Part shown: positions 1 through 8,567 of the stretch, one piece after another
Numbering within the stretch: the stretch's first letter is position 1
How the letters are laid out: each line of letters begins with the position of its first letter
Source of the DNA: an uncultured Flavobacteriales bacterium
Lineage (GTDB): Bacteria > Bacteroidota > Bacteroidia > Flavobacteriales > UBA1820
Reading direction: 5' to 3'
Assembly (NCBI GenBank): GCA_902478645.1
Contig: CABSLV010000006.1
Span: 1 to 64,000, forward strand
DNA length: 64,000 bases
The notes under the pieces: model-generated
Database searches by the model: none
What the model saw: the letters and a program-made list of their open reading frames with translations, nothing else
What the model was told of the DNA's origin: nothing
Translations under genes and position numbers: made by a program

Positions 1-45
1 GGCAATCAAAAGGCCGGGGGCAACGCCCCCGGCCTTTTGCTTGCC
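1..45 (-). terminator. Long hairpin at the 3' end of the yeiH-like gene
   Basis: Arms 1-21 and 25-45 are reverse complements with one mismatch around a 3-nt loop (AAC). The GC-rich apex is flanked by CAAAAGG/CCTTTTG, giving U-rich flanks in either direction. It lies 20 bp after the stop of the minus-strand exporter gene and resembles the hairpins at 19316 and 32661. The window edge hides any further extension. Confidence 0.8.
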
Positions 46-64
46 CGCCTGACCAGAAAAACGG

Positions 65-1321
65 TTACTCTCCGGCGATTACCCCGAACAGCAGGTAAGC
101 CACTGCGAGGGTGAGCAGGATATTGAATCCCTGTGCGATCCCGAAAGCATACATCGGCTTTTTGTTTTCGTGGGAGAACAACTGCCGGAAATTGGTCTCC
201 AGACCGATGGAAACGAACGCAATGGCAAAGAACGCCTCGCGGAAATTTTTGTTGGCCACATCGCCCATCTGCTTGGCCACCGCCGGATCGAAGCACGTGC
301 TGAAGATCACCGAAGCCAGTACAAATCCCAGCACGAATTTCGGAAAACGGTACCACAGGACTCCCACCGTCGGTTTTTCCTCGCGCACGGTGCCCCGGTA
401 CGACCAGTAGATCGATATCAGGAATGCCGCCAGCCCCAGCAGGACGTTCTGCGACGACTTGATGATCACGCTGTACTTCTCGGCCGTCTCGCCCAGGAAT
501 TTCCCGGAAGCCACCACCGCACCCGTAGTGTCGATCGTTCCCCCCAGCCAAGCACCGGCCACTTCCTGCGACAGGCCCAGTTCCCGCGCCAGCCAAGGCA
601 TCAGGTACATCATCGGGATCGCCACCACCAGCACCAAGGAGATGACGTACGAGAGTTTTTTGTTGTCGCCCTTGATCGCCCCGCAGGTAGCGATGGCCGC
701 CGACACACCGCAGATGGATACCGCGCTGGCCAGCATGGTGGACATCTCGGGGTCGATCTTGAGCTTGCGAGCGATCCAGAAAGCGAAATACCACACGCTG
801 AAGACCACGATGAGCGACTGCAGGATTCCGAAAAGCCCCGCCTTGAGGATCTCGGAAATGATCACCGAAGTACCCAGCACCACCAGTCCGGCCTTGATGA
901 AAAACTCGCTCTGCATCGCCGGACGCAACCACTCGGGGATGCCGATAAAATTGCTGATCACCAAACCGATGGCCACCGAAAACAGCACCGACTCCAGACC
1001 GAGCGTCTTGATGGCCGGTATCCGCGTGATGTACATCGCCCCGGCCGCAATGGCGAAGATCACGGCAAAGGAAGGCAGCAGATGCCGCGTTTCCCGTCCC
1101 ATAAACCGGAAAGCCGCGTAAGTAAGCACATAGAGGAAAACGAACATATACACCAGACGTCCCGCATCGGCCGGGGTAGCGAGCGAAGCGGGCAGCGTCG
1201 GCAGCCACGAGAGTTTTCCTGCCAGGCCGAAACCGACCACCAGCGCCACGATAACTCCCCCCAGCAGCACCGTCGTCCAGTCTTCGGTGCGCAGGGTACG
1301 CATCAGGGATTTTTCTTTCAT
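65..1321 (-). CDS. YeiH/UPF0324 family putative sulfate exporter
   Basis: This 418-residue polytopic inner-membrane protein has about ten hydrophobic segments and the Gly-rich helices of the YeiH (UPF0324) family. Recognisable stretches include SVAIGLVISNFIGIP, ASAVSICGVSAAIATCGAI and GGTIDTTGAVVASG. The family is annotated as putative sulfate exporters, mostly from work on a few members, so the substrate is inferred. The start at 1321 (MKEKSLMRTLR) follows a good promoter at 1394-1427, and a hairpin at 1-45 ends the unit, so the gene looks monocistronic. It is not obviously linked to the redox operon upstream. Confidence 0.85.
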   Translation of the reverse strand: MKEKSLMRTLRTEDWTTVLLGGVIVALVVGFGLAGKLSWLPTLPASLATPADAGRLVYMFVFLYVLTYAAFRFMGRETRHLLPSFAVIFAIAAGAMYITRIPAIKTLGLESVLFSVAIGLVISNFIGIPEWLRPAMQSEFFIKAGLVVLGTSVIISEILKAGLFGILQSLIVVFSVWYFAFWIARKLKIDPEMSTMLASAVSICGVSAAIATCGAIKGDNKKLSYVISLVLVVAIPMMYLMPWLARELGLSQEVAGAWLGGTIDTTGAVVASGKFLGETAEKYSVIIKSSQNVLLGLAAFLISIYWSYRGTVREEKPTVGVLWYRFPKFVLGFVLASVIFSTCFDPAVAKQMGDVANKNFREAFFAIAFVSIGLETNFRQLFSHENKKPMYAFGIAQGFNILLTLAVAYLLFGVIAGE

Positions 1322-1393
1322 CGTTTCAAAGATTTGGTTGTTAATTGTTTATCAACAGATCGTATGCGAAAGACACCTTGTGTTTTCGCGGTG

Positions 1394-1427
1394 CAAAAGT
1401 ACGGTTTTCCTGCCGGATTTTCGCAAA
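1394..1427 (-). promoter_or_regulatory. Promoter of the yeiH-like gene
   Basis: Read on the minus strand there is a -33 TTTG (1424-1427), 22 bp, then a -7 TACTTTTG (1394-1401). This matches the Bacteroidetes consensus TTTG / TAnnTTTG. It predicts a leader of about 70 nt before the ATG at 1321. Confidence 0.6.
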
Positions 1428-1467
1428 GTCCTCCGCAAGGAGTCTCTTTCCCCTTCCCCCAAAAACG

Positions 1468-1505
1468 AAAAAACCCCGGAACTTTGGAAAAAGTTCCGGG
1501 GTTTT
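1468..1505 (-). terminator. Terminator of the nfn-nifJ operon
   Basis: Arms 1474-1483 (CCCCGGAACT) and 1492-1501 are perfectly complementary, with A4 before and T4 after the stem, so the hairpin can work both ways. It lies about 45 bp past the nifJ stop on the minus strand. Confidence 0.8.
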
Positions 1506-1547
1506 GGGTTTTATCGTTCAACCGGGGTAACCGGTCTCCCGTGCCTC

Positions 1548-4500
1548 TCAAGCCTTTTCGGCCGGATTGTCGAGGTTCCAGTTTTCGGCAGCCAGGCGGC
1601 GGTACGAATTGTAACGCCATTTGGCATTGGCCTGGGTAGCGGCGAAGAGTTCGTCGGCCTCGGCCGGGAAAGCCTTCTTGAGCGAGGAGAAACGAACCTC
1701 ATCCATGATAAAGTCGTTGAACTTGTCCCAAGCCGGCTCCTTGCTGTCCAGGGTGAAGGGGTTCTTGCCCTCGGCCTCCAACTGCGGGTTGTAGCGGTAC
1801 AAGTGCCAGTAGCCGCATTCCACAGCCTGTTTCTCCACAAGCTGGGAGTTGGTCATACCCTGCTTGATCCCGTGGTTGATACACGGAGAGTAAGCGATGA
1901 TCAGCGAAGGTCCGTCGTAGGCTTCGGCTTCCTTCATGGCCTTGAGCAACTGAACGTTGTTGGCACCCATAGCTACCTGCGCCACATACACGTACCCGTA
2001 GGACATGGCCATCATGCCGAGGTCTTTCTTGCGCACGCGCTTGCCGGCCGTGGCAAACTTGGCCACCGCACCCAGCGGGGTCGATTTGGAGGACTGACCG
2101 CCCGTGTTGGAGTACACCTCGGTATCGAGTACCAGTACGTTGACATTTTCGCCCGAAGCCAGCACGTGGTCCAGACCGCCGTAACCGATATCGTAAGCCC
2201 AACCGTCACCGCCGACGATCCACTGGGAACGTTTCACCAGATAATCCTTCAGCGAGAGGATCTCCTGACACTCGGGGCAGGAGCAAGCCGAAAGCGCCGG
2301 CACGATCTTCTCGGCCAAAGCAGCCGTCTGCTGGGCGCTCTTGCGGTTCTCGATCCACTGCGAGAAGAGGTCTTTCGTTTCCTGCGGGCAAACATCCTGA
2401 GCGAGGGCAGCCTTCATCAGCTGTTCGATGCGGTCGCGCATCCGCTCGCTTCCCAGGTACATACCCAAACCGAACTCGGCATTGTCCTCAAACAGGGAGT
2501 TGCCCCAGGCCGGACCCTGACCCTTTTCATTGCACGTGTACGGGGACGAGGGGAACGATCCGGAGTAAATGGACGAGCAACCCGTTGCATTGGCCACCAG
2601 CATGTGGTCGCCAAAGAGTTGCGTCATCAGTTTCACGTAAGGCGTCTCGCCGCAACCGGCGCAAGCCCCGGAGAATTCGAAGAGCGGCTGGGAGAACTGG
2701 CTGTTCTTCACGTTCTGCGTTTTGTCCACCAGGGAGGACTTGTATCCTACCTTCTCGTGCAGGTATTCGAAAGCGGATTGCTGCGACTGCAGTTCGGCCA
2801 GAGGCTTCATCACCAGGGATTTTTCCTTGGTCGGGCAAACGGCCACGCAGTTGCCGCAACCGGTGCAATCCAGCGGGCTCACCTGTACGCGGAAACGATA
2901 TTCCTTGAGCGAACCGGCAGCCTGTTTGGTGGGAAGGCCACCCGGGATTCCGGCAGCCTCCTGCTCGGTCATCAGGAACGGGCGGATAGCTGCGTGAGGA
3001 CATACATAGGCGCACTGGTTGCACTGGATACAGGTATCGACATTCCAGTCGGGAACCGTTACGGCAATACCACGTTTTTCGTAGGCAGCCGTTCCGGCAG
3101 GCATCGTACCGTCTTCACGTCCCAGGAATACGCTCACCGGCAGATCGTCACCCATTTGTGCATTGACCGGATCGGCGATGCGGGTTACGAAATCGGTAGC
3201 CTCCGGACGTTCGGGGTGTACCACGTGGAAGGTCGGATCCAGCGAAGCCCACTCGGCCGGAACATCCACCTTGACGTACTCGCCTCCGCGATCCACAGCG
3301 GCATTGTTCTTGGCAACGACATCCGCGCCCTTCTTGCCGTAAGACTTTTCGATGAAGTGCTTCATCTCCTTGACCGCCAGGTCGTACGGGATCACGTCAG
3401 CGATCTTGAAGAAAGCCGACTGGAGGATCGTATTGGTACGTCCGCCCAAGCCGATCTCACGGGCGATCTTGGTAGCGTTGATGATGTAGAAGTTGATGTG
3501 CTTGGCAGCCAGGGTGTACTTCACCGAATCGGGCAGCAGGGCCTTGGTCTCTTCGGCATTGTACAGACTGTTGAGCAACAGGGTACCGCCGTCCTTGATG
3601 CCGCGGAGCACATCGTACTTCTGCAGGTAGGACGTTACGTGGCAAGCCACGAAATTGGGCGTGGTAACCAGATAAGGCGTATCGATGGGATGCTCGCCGA
3701 AACGCAGGTGCGAGCAGGTGAAACCTCCGGACTTTTTCGAGTCGTACGAGAAATACGCCTGGCAATATTTGTCGGTCGATTCGCCGATGATCTTGATCGT
3801 ATTCTTGTTGGCACCCACCGTACCGTCCGAACCGAGTCCGAAGAACTTGGCTTCGAAGGTCGTCTCGTCGGCCAGGGAGATCTCCTCCTTGGGCGGCAGG
3901 GAAAGGAAGGTCACATCGTCCACGATACCCAGGGTAAAGCCGGTCTTGGGTTCGGGCAGATCCATGTTTTCATACACGGAAATGATGTGCGAAGGAGTAA
4001 CGTCCTTGGACGAAAGCCCGTAACGGCCTGCTACCACGCAAGCGATCTCGGGACGTGCCTTGCACAGGACATTGCGGACATCCAGGTACAGAGGCTCGCC
4101 GTCGCAGCCCGGTTCCTTGGTGCGGTCGAGCACCGTAACGCGTTTTACGCTGGCGGGCAGTACATCCAACAGATATTTTGCCGAGAAAGGACGGTACAGG
4201 CGCACCAGCACCACGCCCGTCTTTTTCCCTTGCTTGTTCAGGTAGTCCACCGTCTGACGGATCGTATGGGTTACCGAACCCATGGCTACGATCACCTGTT
4301 CGGCATCCTCTGCTCCGTAGTAGTCAAACGGGCGGTACTCGCGTCCGGTGAGCTGGGAGATCTGCACCATGTAGCCGGCTACGATGTCCGGAACAGCGTC
4401 GTAGAAACGGTTGGAAGCTTCACGCGACTGGAAATATACATCCGGGTTCTGTGCCGTACCACGAGTAACAGGAGCATTGGGGTTAAGCGCACGGCGACGG

Positions 4501-5114
4501 AAGTCGGCCAGAGCCTCTTGGTCGATCAGGGCTTTTACGCCTTCAGCATCGATCTCCTCCACTTTCTGAATCTCGTGCGAAGTGCGGAAACCGTCGAAGA
4601 AGTGCAAGAACGGAACACGGCTCTTAAGGGTAGCCAGGTGCGCTACTGCAGCCAAATCCATCGCTTCCTGCACACCGGCTGAAGCCAGCATGGCAAAACC
4701 GGTCTGGCGGGTAGCCATCACGTCGCTGTGGTCTCCGAAAATGGACAAAGCCTGAGCAGCCAACGCACGAGCCGATACGTGGAATACGCACGGAAGCAAT
4801 TCACCGGCGATCTTGTACATGTTGGGGATCATCAGCAACAGCCCCTGCGAAGCCGTGTAGGTCGTGGTGAGCGTACCGGCCTGGAGAGATCCGTGTACGG
4901 CACCTGCGGCACCGCCTTCGGACTGCATCTCGACGACTTTGACGGTTTCACCCCAGAAGTTTTTCTTGCCCGCAGCGGCCCATTCGTCCACATACTCGGC
5001 CATCGTGGAGGACGGCGTGATGGGATAAATGGCGGCCAGCTCGGAAAAGAGGTACGAAACATGCGCGGCGGCGTAGTTTCCGTCGCACGTGATGAATTTC
5101 TTTTCTTTTGCCAT
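1548..5114 (-). CDS. nifJ: Pyruvate:ferredoxin (flavodoxin) oxidoreductase
   Basis: At 1188 residues this is a full-length single-chain PFOR, which oxidises pyruvate plus CoA to acetyl-CoA and CO2 and reduces ferredoxin. The N-terminal pyruvate-binding domain is clear (YPITPSSTMAEYVDEW). Two 4Fe-4S motifs lie near residues 690-705 (CIQCNQCAYVCP) and 747-760 (CTGCGNCVAVCP). The TPP/proximal-cluster region begins near 815 (CAGCGETPY), and GGDGWAYDIGYGG lies near 968. All expected cysteines are present. It sits 92 bp after nfnB with no promoter that I can see in the gap, so it is probably the last gene of nfnA-nfnB-nifJ. That would couple fermentative ferredoxin reduction to NADPH formation. Confidence 0.97.
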   Translation of the reverse strand: MAKEKKFITCDGNYAAAHVSYLFSELAAIYPITPSSTMAEYVDEWAAAGKKNFWGETVKVVEMQSEGGAAGAVHGSLQAGTLTTTYTASQGLLLMIPNMYKIAGELLPCVFHVSARALAAQALSIFGDHSDVMATRQTGFAMLASAGVQEAMDLAAVAHLATLKSRVPFLHFFDGFRTSHEIQKVEEIDAEGVKALIDQEALADFRRRALNPNAPVTRGTAQNPDVYFQSREASNRFYDAVPDIVAGYMVQISQLTGREYRPFDYYGAEDAEQVIVAMGSVTHTIRQTVDYLNKQGKKTGVVLVRLYRPFSAKYLLDVLPASVKRVTVLDRTKEPGCDGEPLYLDVRNVLCKARPEIACVVAGRYGLSSKDVTPSHIISVYENMDLPEPKTGFTLGIVDDVTFLSLPPKEEISLADETTFEAKFFGLGSDGTVGANKNTIKIIGESTDKYCQAYFSYDSKKSGGFTCSHLRFGEHPIDTPYLVTTPNFVACHVTSYLQKYDVLRGIKDGGTLLLNSLYNAEETKALLPDSVKYTLAAKHINFYIINATKIAREIGLGGRTNTILQSAFFKIADVIPYDLAVKEMKHFIEKSYGKKGADVVAKNNAAVDRGGEYVKVDVPAEWASLDPTFHVVHPERPEATDFVTRIADPVNAQMGDDLPVSVFLGREDGTMPAGTAAYEKRGIAVTVPDWNVDTCIQCNQCAYVCPHAAIRPFLMTEQEAAGIPGGLPTKQAAGSLKEYRFRVQVSPLDCTGCGNCVAVCPTKEKSLVMKPLAELQSQQSAFEYLHEKVGYKSSLVDKTQNVKNSQFSQPLFEFSGACAGCGETPYVKLMTQLFGDHMLVANATGCSSIYSGSFPSSPYTCNEKGQGPAWGNSLFEDNAEFGLGMYLGSERMRDRIEQLMKAALAQDVCPQETKDLFSQWIENRKSAQQTAALAEKIVPALSACSCPECQEILSLKDYLVKRSQWIVGGDGWAYDIGYGGLDHVLASGENVNVLVLDTEVYSNTGGQSSKSTPLGAVAKFATAGKRVRKKDLGMMAMSYGYVYVAQVAMGANNVQLLKAMKEAEAYDGPSLIIAYSPCINHGIKQGMTNSQLVEKQAVECGYWHLYRYNPQLEAEGKNPFTLDSKEPAWDKFNDFIMDEVRFSSLKKAFPAEADELFAATQANAKWRYNSYRRLAAENWNLDNPAEKA

Positions 5115-5206
5115 CTTTGTATATTTTTTAATTTCTCATTCTTTGTTTTAGGTTCACATTGTTTTCCATCCCCCGATTTCCCTTCTCCCGGGGAGGATAA
5201 AGAGTT

Positions 5207-6607
5207 TTATTTCCGTTGCGATTTTTCCTGGATATAACGGTCGATGGCCTTGGCAGCCGTCCGGCCTGCCCCCATCGCCAGAATGACCGTCGCAGCACCC
5301 GTAACGGCATCCCCACCGGCAAAGACCCCTTCGCGGGAGGTCTGTCCCTGGGCATCGGCCGTCAGGCAGCCCTTGCGGTTGGCTTCCAGACCGGGTGTGG
5401 TAGCCTTGAGCAGTGGATTGGGCGAAGTACCCAACGCCATGATGACCACATCGGCCTCGAGGGTAAATTCCGAACCCGGCACTTCCACCGGACGTCTCCG
5501 TCCGCTCTCGTCCGGTTCACCCAGTTCCATGCGGATGCATTCGATGGCCCGAACCCGGCCCTTGTCGTCGCCCAGCACCCGTACAGGGTTGGTCAAAAAG
5601 TCAAAGAGGATCCCTTCCTGTTTGGCATGGTGGACTTCCTCCACACGAGCCGGAAGCTCCTTTTCCGTACGGCGGTACACGATATGCACCTCCGCACCCA
5701 GACGCAAGGCGGTACGCGCAGCATCCATGGCCACGTTGCCTCCGCCGACCACGATGACTTTGTGTCCGACGTAAATAGGGGTATCGGCCTGCGGATCGTA
5801 GGCGCGCATCAGATTGGCCCGGGTAAGGAATTCGTTGGCCGAAACCACTCCGTTGAGGCTCTCGCCCTCGATGCCCATGAAGTTGGGCAAACCCGCGCCG
5901 CTGCCGATAAAAACCGCTTCGTATCCGTCCTGATCCATCAGCGAATCGATGGTAACCGTCCGTCCGACGATGACGTTGGTCTCGATCTCCACTCCCATCT
6001 TGCGAACGTTGTCGATCTCGTGAGCCACGACCTTCTCCTTGGGCAGGCGGAACTCGGGAATACCGTATTCCAACACGCCACCCGCTTTGTGCAGGGCTTC
6101 GAAGATCTTTACCTGGTAACCCATCGCCGCCAGTTCACCGGCACAGGCCAGTCCCGAAGGGCCGCTGCCGATTACCGCCACCTTGTGTCCATTGGCAGGC
6201 TGCATCTGCGTCTTGACCTGCTTGCCGTTTTCCCGCATCCAGTCGGCGGTAAAACGTTCGAGTTTGCCGATGGACACCGGCTCGAACTTCACGCCCATGA
6301 TGCACGCACCCTCGCATTGCGTTTCCTGCGGGCATACGCGACCGCAGATAGCCGGAAGGGCGCTGTCGCGCGCAATGACTTCGGCAGCTTTCTCGAAGTC
6401 GCCCCGGGCAACTTCAGCGATAAAATCCGGGATCTGCACCGAAACGGGGCAAGCCTCCACGCATTTGGGTTTCTTGCAGTGCAGGCAACGCTGGGCTTCC
6501 AGTACGGCCTCCTCGGGGGTAAAGCCATAACAAACTTCCTCGAAATTGTGCGCCCGCACCTGCGGATCCTGCTCCTTGGGATATATTCTGGGACCTTTTG
6601 CAGCCAT
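5207..6607 (-). CDS. nfnB: NADH-dependent reduced ferredoxin:NADP+ oxidoreductase, large (GltD-like) subunit NfnB
   Basis: The 466-residue protein has the glutamate-synthase small-subunit fold. N-terminal Fe-S cysteines lie near residues 41-54 (CLHCKKPKCVEACP) and 88-103. The FAD motif GSGPSGLACAG is near 147 and an NADP-type VGGGNVAMDAA near 287. It would be named glutamate synthase small subunit on homology alone, but no GltB gene is adjacent. The gene directly upstream is an NfnA-type FAD/NAD subunit (13-bp gap), which points to the electron-bifurcating Nfn complex. Bifurcation itself is inferred from this pairing. Confidence 0.88.
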   Translation of the reverse strand: MAAKGPRIYPKEQDPQVRAHNFEEVCYGFTPEEAVLEAQRCLHCKKPKCVEACPVSVQIPDFIAEVARGDFEKAAEVIARDSALPAICGRVCPQETQCEGACIMGVKFEPVSIGKLERFTADWMRENGKQVKTQMQPANGHKVAVIGSGPSGLACAGELAAMGYQVKIFEALHKAGGVLEYGIPEFRLPKEKVVAHEIDNVRKMGVEIETNVIVGRTVTIDSLMDQDGYEAVFIGSGAGLPNFMGIEGESLNGVVSANEFLTRANLMRAYDPQADTPIYVGHKVIVVGGGNVAMDAARTALRLGAEVHIVYRRTEKELPARVEEVHHAKQEGILFDFLTNPVRVLGDDKGRVRAIECIRMELGEPDESGRRRPVEVPGSEFTLEADVVIMALGTSPNPLLKATTPGLEANRKGCLTADAQGQTSREGVFAGGDAVTGAATVILAMGAGRTAAKAIDRYIQEKSQRK

Positions 6608-6620
6608 TTTCTTCGTCTAT

Positions 6621-7493
6621 CTACTGATTGTTAGCAGCCTTGTCGGCCAATTGTTCCATGCAGCGGCAATCGCGCTCCTTTTCCTCCTCGCGGAACATCG
6701 CCCCGCGGCGCATTGCCAGGTCAAAATCCACCTGATGAGCGTCGAATTCCGGACCGTCCACACAGGTAAAGCGCACCTTTCCACCGACCGTTACCCGGCA
6801 GGCACCGCACATCCCGGTACCGTCCACCATCATCGAGTTGAGCGATGCAATGGTCGGGATGCCGTATTCCTTGGTAGCCAGTGCGGCGAATTTCATCATG
6901 ATCATCGGGCCGATGGCGATCACCTGGTCGAAACGGGCACCGGAGTCCATCAACTGCTTGAACAAGCCGGTAACCATGCCGTGATACCCCCGCGAACCGT
7001 CGTCAGTAGCTATGTGCAGGGTGGCGCCGAGGGCTTCCATCTCTTTGTCCAGCAGGATAAAATCCTGGGTCTTCCCACCGATGATCACATCGGCCGAAGC
7101 TCCCCGCTCGCGCAGCCATTTGACTTGAGGGTAGACCGGAGCAGCTCCGACACCACCGGCGATAAACAGGCGCTTCTTGCTGCGCAGCTCCTCGTCGTTC
7201 TCGTGGACAAACTCCGAAGGATGTCCCAGCGGGCCCACAAAATCGGTAAAACAGTCGTTCTGTTCCAGAGCGCAGATCTTGCGCGAAGAGGCTCCTACGA
7301 TCTGAACGACGATGGCCACCGTGCCCTTTTCACGGTCGTAATCCACGACCGTCAGAGGGATGCGTTCGCCCAATTCGCCCGTGCGGACGATGACAAACTG
7401 ACCGGGAAGAGCCGAAGCCGCTACCCGCGGCGCATGCACTTCCATGTAGTAAATGTTGGGCGCCAGCAGCTTTTTCTGTGTGATTTCGTACAT
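6621..7493 (-). CDS. nfnA: Nfn small subunit NfnA (sulfide/dihydroorotate dehydrogenase-like FAD/NAD-binding protein)
   Basis: The product is 290 residues starting MYEITQKKLLAP. It has a ferredoxin-reductase FAD domain (GQFVIVR, RIPLTV), an NAD domain (FIAGGVGAAPVYP) and a C-terminal 2Fe-2S cysteine set (DGTGMCGACRV...FTCVDGPEF), the normal NfnA order. An upstream ATG at 7541 is in frame but lies upstream of the promoter -7 element at 7530-7537, so I chose 7493. With NfnB it should oxidise NADH and reduced ferredoxin together to make NADPH. It is the first gene of the redox operon that ends with nifJ. Confidence 0.88.
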   Translation of the reverse strand: MYEITQKKLLAPNIYYMEVHAPRVAASALPGQFVIVRTGELGERIPLTVVDYDREKGTVAIVVQIVGASSRKICALEQNDCFTDFVGPLGHPSEFVHENDEELRSKKRLFIAGGVGAAPVYPQVKWLRERGASADVIIGGKTQDFILLDKEMEALGATLHIATDDGSRGYHGMVTGLFKQLMDSGARFDQVIAIGPMIMMKFAALATKEYGIPTIASLNSMMVDGTGMCGACRVTVGGKVRFTCVDGPEFDAHQVDFDLAMRRGAMFREEEKERDCRCMEQLADKAANNQ

Positions 7494-7529
7494 CGCGATG
7501 TCGTATATTTCTTTTTTCGACTTGACCTG

Positions 7530-7561
7530 CAAAGGTACCAATTCTCTCCTTTACTGCCAAA
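7530..7561 (-). promoter_or_regulatory. Promoter of nfnA-nfnB-nifJ
   Basis: On the minus strand a -33 TTTG (7558-7561) is followed after 20 bp by a -7 TACCTTTG (7530-7537). The predicted transcript start, near 7524, decides the nfnA start at 7493. The -33 element overlaps the U-tract of the map terminator. Confidence 0.75.
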
Positions 7562-7597
7562 AAAAAGCCCGTTTTATCAAACATTTATAAAACGAGC
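7558..7597 (-). terminator. Terminator of map
   Basis: On the minus strand an 11-bp stem (arms 7587-7597 and 7567-7577, one G-U pair) with a 9-nt loop is followed by a T tract complementary to 7558-7566. It lies 29 bp past the map stop. Confidence 0.8.
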
Positions 7598-7625
7598 TTC
7601 TGCTTTTGCTGACTTTATCCTAAAT

Positions 7626-8435
7626 TCATTCCGGGTACAAAAACGGCTCTTCCTCTGCGGATTCGACCCCCAGAGCCTCGTAAATGTACTTGTAGGTGGA
7701 CAGCAGCACCGGACGCCCGTCGAGTACGGCGATGTCGTGCTCAAAGTGCGCGGAAGGCTTCAGGTCTTTGGTCAGGATGGTCCACCCGTCGGAAAGTTCG
7801 CGGATGCGGTGCGTGCCCAGGTTGATCATCGGCTCGATGGCCAGCACCATGCCGTTTTCGATCCGCTCGCCATGGCCGCGCGTGCCGTAATTGGGCACCA
7901 GGGGGTCTTCATGTACTTTCTTGCCCAGCCCGTGGCCGCAAAGCTCGCGCACCACGCCGTATCCGTAGTCTTCGCAATAGCGTTGGATGGCATGGCCGAT
8001 GTCGCCGATGTGGTTGCCTTCCTTGGCTTGCGCGATGCCCCGGTAAAGGCTGTCCTTGGTTACTTTCAACAGTTTGGCCACACGAGGGTCGATTTCCCCG
8101 ACAGCAAAGGTATAGGCGTGGTCGCCGTGGTATCCGTCCACTTCGGCTCCGAAATCGATGGAAACGATGTCGCCTTCACGCAAGGGTTCCTTGTTGGGAA
8201 TCCCGTGTACCACCTGCGCCCCTACCGAGATGCAGCAGGCGTTGGGAAATCCATACAGGCCCTTGAAGGAAGGTTTCGCTCCGTGATCCAACACGAACTC
8301 TTCGGCCAGTTTGTCCAGCTGGAGGGTCGTTACGCCAGGTTTGACTTCTGAAGCCAACATGCCGAGCGTACGGGAAACCATCAGCGCCGCACGGCGAACC
8401 TTGGCGATTTCTTCCTTGGTTTTTAAGTGTATCAT
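7626..8435 (-). CDS. map: Methionine aminopeptidase, type I
   Basis: The 269-residue enzyme removes N-terminal methionine from nascent proteins. All expected metal and catalytic residues can be placed: His77, Asp94, Asp105, His168, Glu201 and Glu232, in the same spacing as the E. coli enzyme. There is no N-terminal zinc-finger extension, consistent with type Ia. Upstream (132 bp) is the ABC permease gene on the same strand, and a clear terminator follows. It is usually found near ribosomal-protein genes, but none is in this window. Confidence 0.96.
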   Translation of the reverse strand: MIHLKTKEEIAKVRRAALMVSRTLGMLASEVKPGVTTLQLDKLAEEFVLDHGAKPSFKGLYGFPNACCISVGAQVVHGIPNKEPLREGDIVSIDFGAEVDGYHGDHAYTFAVGEIDPRVAKLLKVTKDSLYRGIAQAKEGNHIGDIGHAIQRYCEDYGYGVVRELCGHGLGKKVHEDPLVPNYGTRGHGERIENGMVLAIEPMINLGTHRIRELSDGWTILTKDLKPSAHFEHDIAVLDGRPVLLSTYKYIYEALGVESAEEEPFLYPE

Positions 8436-8567
8436 TTTTTCTCTTTGGACGTATTTCGCCCTCTTTTTTTCTGCTCGCTCCCCATGCGCCTTGTCCGGGG
8501 CTGTTTTCCTGCCCCACCGGTTTGTTTCAAACGGACCGGAGTGCGGACAAAGGCCGTCGTCTCTGCG

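Noticed and set aside
1287..4682. A 1131-residue open frame on plus, antisense to nifJ
   Set aside because: It has no family similarity and is low-complexity in Val/Gly/His/Arg, and it is opposite a fully conserved PFOR gene. Long antisense frames are expected at this GC content.
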